Source: Planctomycetota bacterium (GTDB lineage: Bacteria; Planctomycetota; Phycisphaerae; Sedimentisphaerales; SM23-30). From it: a stretch of 16,633 nt of DNA. The stretch lies in the NCBI GenBank assembly GCA_029573975.1, contig JAKQBU010000445.1, positions 1 through 16,633 on the forward strand, read 5' to 3'. Positions within the stretch are counted from its first letter, which is position 1; each line of letters starts with the position of its first letter. The translations under genes and the position numbers were made by a program. Under the pieces are notes generated by a model. The model saw only the letters and a program-made list of their open reading frames with translations. It made no database searches and had not been told where the DNA came from. Shown here in pieces: positions 14,149 through 16,633 of this stretch.

Positions 14149-15385
14149 ACCGTCTTCCAAACCGAGAAGCCACAAAGTTCTGGCGATCTGCGGAGATACC
14201 CAGGTGGGCCTGTGGATGGTCCGGGACCTGGGCAGGAACGGTCTGGAACCCTTTTGCGTGTGCCGCAGTCCGGAAGGGCTGGCGGCTCACAGCCGCTTTG
14301 CCGCCGGGGCCTGGATGGCGGAACACGGCCCCTCGAAGAAAGAGTTTATTCAGGAAATTCAGCAGTTGGCTCAGGACTTGCAGGCCGGTTCCATCATGAC
14401 CATCTCCGAAGGCTATCACAATACCCTGATTTCGGCCCGGGATTTCTTCGAGCCGGATATCCACCTTTTTTCTCCGGACCGCAGCTCGTTCGACAAGGCC
14501 ACCGATAAGGATTTTATGCACTCGCTGTGCGTGCAGCTTGGGATCCCGGTTGCCCGGGGGACCACGCTGGATAAACTCATGGCGGGCGAGGGGGAATCGT
14601 TGACCTTTCCGCTGGTTTTGCGGACGTCCCGCCAGAATGACCAGACCACGCAGTGGGCGCCCTGGAAGGCCGCCTATGCCCTGGATTTGGAACAATTGAA
14701 TACATTGTATGAAGAGGTCCGGCCCATTGCCCACAATGTGATTGTTCAGGAATATCACCCCGGCGTCGAAGACCATGTGCAGATACTCATGCACGAGGGA
14801 CGGGCCTTTATGGCTGGCGAATACATCGGGGAGCATCATATGCCGCTGGCCGGGGGGGTCACGGTGCAGCGGGTTTCCTGCCGGCATGAAGGCCTGATTG
14901 CCGATGCGGTCAAACTGCTGCAGGCGATTTCCTGGCAGGGCGTGGCCGGGGTTCAGTTTCATTATGACCCGCAAACCAACCGGTATATCTTTCTCGAGAT
15001 TAATCCCCGTTTCATCGGCGGCCTGCCGACGGTCATCCTGGCCGGCTTTCACGCCCCATTCCTGCTGTGGCAGAGCCATTTTGAGCCGGAAAAAATGAAA
15101 CCTGCCTCCTATCGGCTGGGCCTGAGAACCAGGATCCTGGGCGGAGATGCCAACTGGATGCTGGGCATGCTCCGCGGCGATCCGCTGCCACCCGACCAGC
15201 AGCATCTGAGTAAGCTGGCGGCCGCCGGAGAGTTTTTGTGGAACTGCGGCCCCTGGACCCATGATGATTGTTTTCTCCTGCGCGATCCGAAGCCGTTCTG
15301 GGTCGATTGCCGGAACATGACCCGGAAACTGCGCGTCAAACAGTATGATATTGTGGGAAATCCGGAAACACAGGGAAATACCTGA
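14126..15385 (+). CDS. ATP-grasp domain protein, putative carboxylate-amine ligase
   Basis: The protein has 419 residues, is soluble and has no signal peptide. ATP-grasp enzymes join a carboxylate, activated as acyl phosphate, to an amine or thiol. An N-terminal nucleotide-like fold (HKVLAICGDTQVGLWMVRDL, 16-35) resembles the pre-ATP-grasp domain. The linker helix at 122-145 is FDKATDKDFMHSLCVQLGIP plus VARG. The ATP-lid strand FPLVLRTS is at 161-168, and VIVQEYHPG is at 206-214. The metal-binding signature GVQFHY...IFLEINPRFIGG covers 275-299, with Glu291 and Asn293. The lysine usual in the P.V.K strand is Arg166 here. After residue 300 there is a C-terminal extension of about 120 residues. 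It overlaps the second glycosyltransferase by 23 bp and is followed one base later by a deacetylase, so it belongs to the glycan operon. A role adding an amino acid or similar group to the glycan is inference; a precursor-synthesis role is equally open. Confidence 0.83.
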   Translation: MKLLKAPKPSSKPRSHKVLAICGDTQVGLWMVRDLGRNGLEPFCVCRSPEGLAAHSRFAAGAWMAEHGPSKKEFIQEIQQLAQDLQAGSIMTISEGYHNTLISARDFFEPDIHLFSPDRSSFDKATDKDFMHSLCVQLGIPVARGTTLDKLMAGEGESLTFPLVLRTSRQNDQTTQWAPWKAAYALDLEQLNTLYEEVRPIAHNVIVQEYHPGVEDHVQILMHEGRAFMAGEYIGEHHMPLAGGVTVQRVSCRHEGLIADAVKLLQAISWQGVAGVQFHYDPQTNRYIFLEINPRFIGGLPTVILAGFHAPFLLWQSHFEPEKMKPASYRLGLRTRILGGDANWMLGMLRGDPLPPDQQHLSKLAAAGEFLWNCGPWTHDDCFLLRDPKPFWVDCRNMTRKLRVKQYDIVGNPETQGNT

Positions 15386-15386
15386 T

Positions 15387-16391
15387 ATGAAACCGGGCGT
15401 ATTTATAACCTTTGATGTAGAATGCAGCATGGGGGGCGCCTGGAACGACCCGGCGCTGAAACCCGTCCCGCCTTCGCGCGGGATGATGGGGCAATACGGC
15501 AGCCAGAGTTTCGGTCTGCCTCTGATTGTGGATATTCTGAAGCAGCATGGGCTTTCCGCCACCTTTTTTGTCGAGCCATTTAACGATGAACTGGGCCATG
15601 CCGGCCAGACGGAACCGGTCTGCCGGTACCTTCTGGACCGCGGCCAGGATGTGCAGCTTCATATTCACCCGAACCATAAGCATTACGGCCTGTTCAAAGC
15701 CTCTCTGCCCCACCCGCGAATCGATAACCTGGCGGATCTTCCGCCGGAGCAGCAGCGGGCTTTACTGGCGGAAGGGGCGCAGCGGCTCCAAAGTTATACT
15801 GGTATCTATCCCGCGGCTTTTCGGGCCGGGAATATGGCGGCTTCTGAAGAAACCCTGCACCAGCTCGAGGCGGTGGGCATCTATCTGGACAGCAGTTATT
15901 CTTTCCCGTTTCTCGGCGGCCAGTGCCTGTTTGCGGATACCACCGCCTATAACGGGTCCAAATGGTACGGCAAAGTCCTTGAATTGGCCTTGTCCGGTTT
16001 TTATCAGCCCCGGCTGCCGGGCCTGAAGCCGGCCAAGCCGTTTGACCTGATGGGGATTTCTTTTCCGGAATGCCGGGACGCCATTATCAAGACGGCGGCT
16101 GCCGGGGGGGATTCGGTCCTGATCCTTCACAGCTTCAGCCTCTTCAAGGTTCGTAACAAACAATATGAGGGAGGCCGGATTAACCGGATTGTCAACCATC
16201 GGTTCCGCCGCCTCTGCCGGTGGCTGGCAGAGCATCCGCAGGAGTATCCGGTTTATACCTTTTCTGATTTAGCGGGCGCCCTGGCGGCTGGACAATACAC
16301 CGCCCAAAGCGTAACGCCGTGCCGGCTGGCCAGTCCCCGGGCTATTGTGCGCAAGGCGGTACAGGCCCTCAATAATTTATACTGGATTTAA
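15387..16391 (+). CDS. Polysaccharide deacetylase-like protein (NodB fold), second type
   Basis: This 334-residue protein belongs to the divergent polysaccharide-deacetylase group found in surface-polysaccharide clusters (WbmS-like). Its metal-site signature FITFDVECSMG at 6-16 supplies Asp10 and Glu12. TFFVEPF is at 59-65, and QLHIHPNHKHYG at 90-101 gives the likely ligands His92, His94 and His98. FRAGNM is at 145-150 with Arg146, DSSYSF at 168-173, and VLILHSF at 244-250 with His248. This differs markedly from the DUF3473-type enzyme at 2913-3782, which has the classical H-x3-H motif and HPWEFD, so the two are not recent duplicates. The start ATG at 15387 lies one base after the ATP-grasp stop. 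The same frame also opens at ATG 15345 inside that gene, but those extra 14 residues show no family similarity. The activity could be de-acylation of a glycan or another amide hydrolysis; the substrate is unknown. Confidence 0.85.
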   Translation: MKPGVFITFDVECSMGGAWNDPALKPVPPSRGMMGQYGSQSFGLPLIVDILKQHGLSATFFVEPFNDELGHAGQTEPVCRYLLDRGQDVQLHIHPNHKHYGLFKASLPHPRIDNLADLPPEQQRALLAEGAQRLQSYTGIYPAAFRAGNMAASEETLHQLEAVGIYLDSSYSFPFLGGQCLFADTTAYNGSKWYGKVLELALSGFYQPRLPGLKPAKPFDLMGISFPECRDAIIKTAAAGGDSVLILHSFSLFKVRNKQYEGGRINRIVNHRFRRLCRWLAEHPQEYPVYTFSDLAGALAAGQYTAQSVTPCRLASPRAIVRKAVQALNNLYWI

Positions 16392-16420
16392 GGTATGCAA
16401 TGGATTGAATAGTGAAAAAT

Positions 16421-16424
16421 GGAG
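16421..16424 (+). promoter_or_regulatory. Ribosome binding site for the CapK-like gene
   Basis: GGAG sits 8 bases before the ATG at 16433, an ideal Shine-Dalgarno placement and the best in the window. It fixes the start of the partial gene at the right edge. It also shows that this gene has its own initiation site, unlike the coupled genes before it. Confidence 0.7.
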
Positions 16425-16432
16425 ATTATCGT

Positions 16433-16633
16433 ATGCTGCCCGGCATAGCCAGATTTATTTTTAACATGCAGGAACGGTGTCTTGGCCGAAACAGTTTTTC
16501 TATCCTGCGGCAGTTGCGTTCCAGCGAGCGGTGGCCGCGGGAGCGGCTAAATCAGCTTCGGCTGGAGCGCTTGCAGCGTATGGTTCATCTGGCCTATGCG
16601 CATACTCCCTATTGGCGGGAACTGATGGAGCAG
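16433..16633 (+). CDS. N-terminus of a CapK / phenylacetate-CoA-ligase-like adenylating enzyme (partial)
   Basis: The frame is open from ATG 16433 to the window edge, giving 67 residues. The visible part has a short amphipathic lead (MLPGIARFIFNMQERCLGRN) followed by SSERWPRERLNQLRLERLQ. It ends with MVHLAYAHTPYWRELMEQ at about 50-67. The pattern 'W....L...Q...L..LV.HAY..TPYYR' is the characteristic N-terminus of CapK/PaaK-type AMP-forming enzymes in capsule and EPS clusters. The ATP-binding core is outside the window, so activity cannot be checked. It is the next gene in the rightward operon, 41 bp after the deacetylase, with a strong ribosome binding site. In such clusters these proteins are thought to activate a carboxylate for transfer; the substrate is not known. 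Confidence 0.75.
   Translation, partial: MLPGIARFIFNMQERCLGRNSFSILRQLRSSERWPRERLNQLRLERLQRMVHLAYAHTPYWRELMEQ

Noticed and set aside
14132..15562. A 476-codon open frame on the minus strand opposite the ATP-grasp and deacetylase genes
   Set aside because: Its product is low-complexity, has no recognisable motif, and lies opposite two genes with clear catalytic signatures. Long antisense frames are expected in GC-rich coding DNA.
1..16633. CRISPR array, tRNA or rRNA genes
   Set aside because: I saw no regularly spaced direct repeats, no tRNA-like cloverleaf with a TTCRANY arm in the intergenic gaps, and no rRNA signature. Nearly all sequence is explained by protein genes.

Overview
The window is a surface-polysaccharide locus built around an exosortase, the membrane protease/transpeptidase of the PEP-CTERM sorting system. 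The DNA is GC-rich. The exosortase carries a fused EpsI-type tail and sits beside a DUF3473-type deacetylase, a very long membrane-anchored TPR protein, an O-antigen-ligase-like protein and a WecB epimerase. This combination suggests a Gram-negative environmental bacterium, most likely a planctomycete or other PVC-group member. That placement is inferred from gene content and architecture; no rRNA or other marker gene is present.

Layout. (1) Positions 1-90 hold the last codons of a LysM-domain protein, followed by a stable hairpin. (2) Rightward: wecB (266-1390) and an alpha/beta hydrolase (about 1512-2660). Each is preceded by a copy of the same roughly 60-bp leader sequence. (3) Positions 2664-2915 lie between convergent genes and hold a TA-flanked repeat element with terminal inverted repeats and a nested 128-bp near-perfectly centred palindrome. 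(4) Leftward, tightly packed: exosortase-EpsI fusion (10058-8421), 1536-residue TPR protein (8414-3804) and DUF3473-type polysaccharide deacetylase (3782-2913). (5) Positions 10059-10429 are a divergent intergenic region containing a second, solo copy of the repeat end. (6) Rightward, overlapping or nearly abutting: O-antigen ligase/polymerase (10430-11782), two GT-B glycosyltransferases (11769-12941 and 12943-14148), an ATP-grasp ligase (14126-15385), a second and different polysaccharide deacetylase (15387-16391), and the start of a CapK/phenylacetate-CoA-ligase-like adenylating enzyme that runs off the window at 16433-16633.

How the genes may work together (inference). WecB supplies UDP-ManNAc. 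The two glycosyltransferases extend a lipid-linked or surface glycan, and the Wzy/WaaL-like protein polymerises it or transfers it. The deacetylases and the ATP-grasp/CapK pair would decorate it. The TPR protein and exosortase link glycan export to sorting of PEP-CTERM proteins. No PEP-CTERM substrate is encoded here.

The least explained signals are non-coding. They are the TIR-bounded repeat with its nested palindrome, its solo end at 10323-10350, and the paired leader sequences in front of wecB and the hydrolase.
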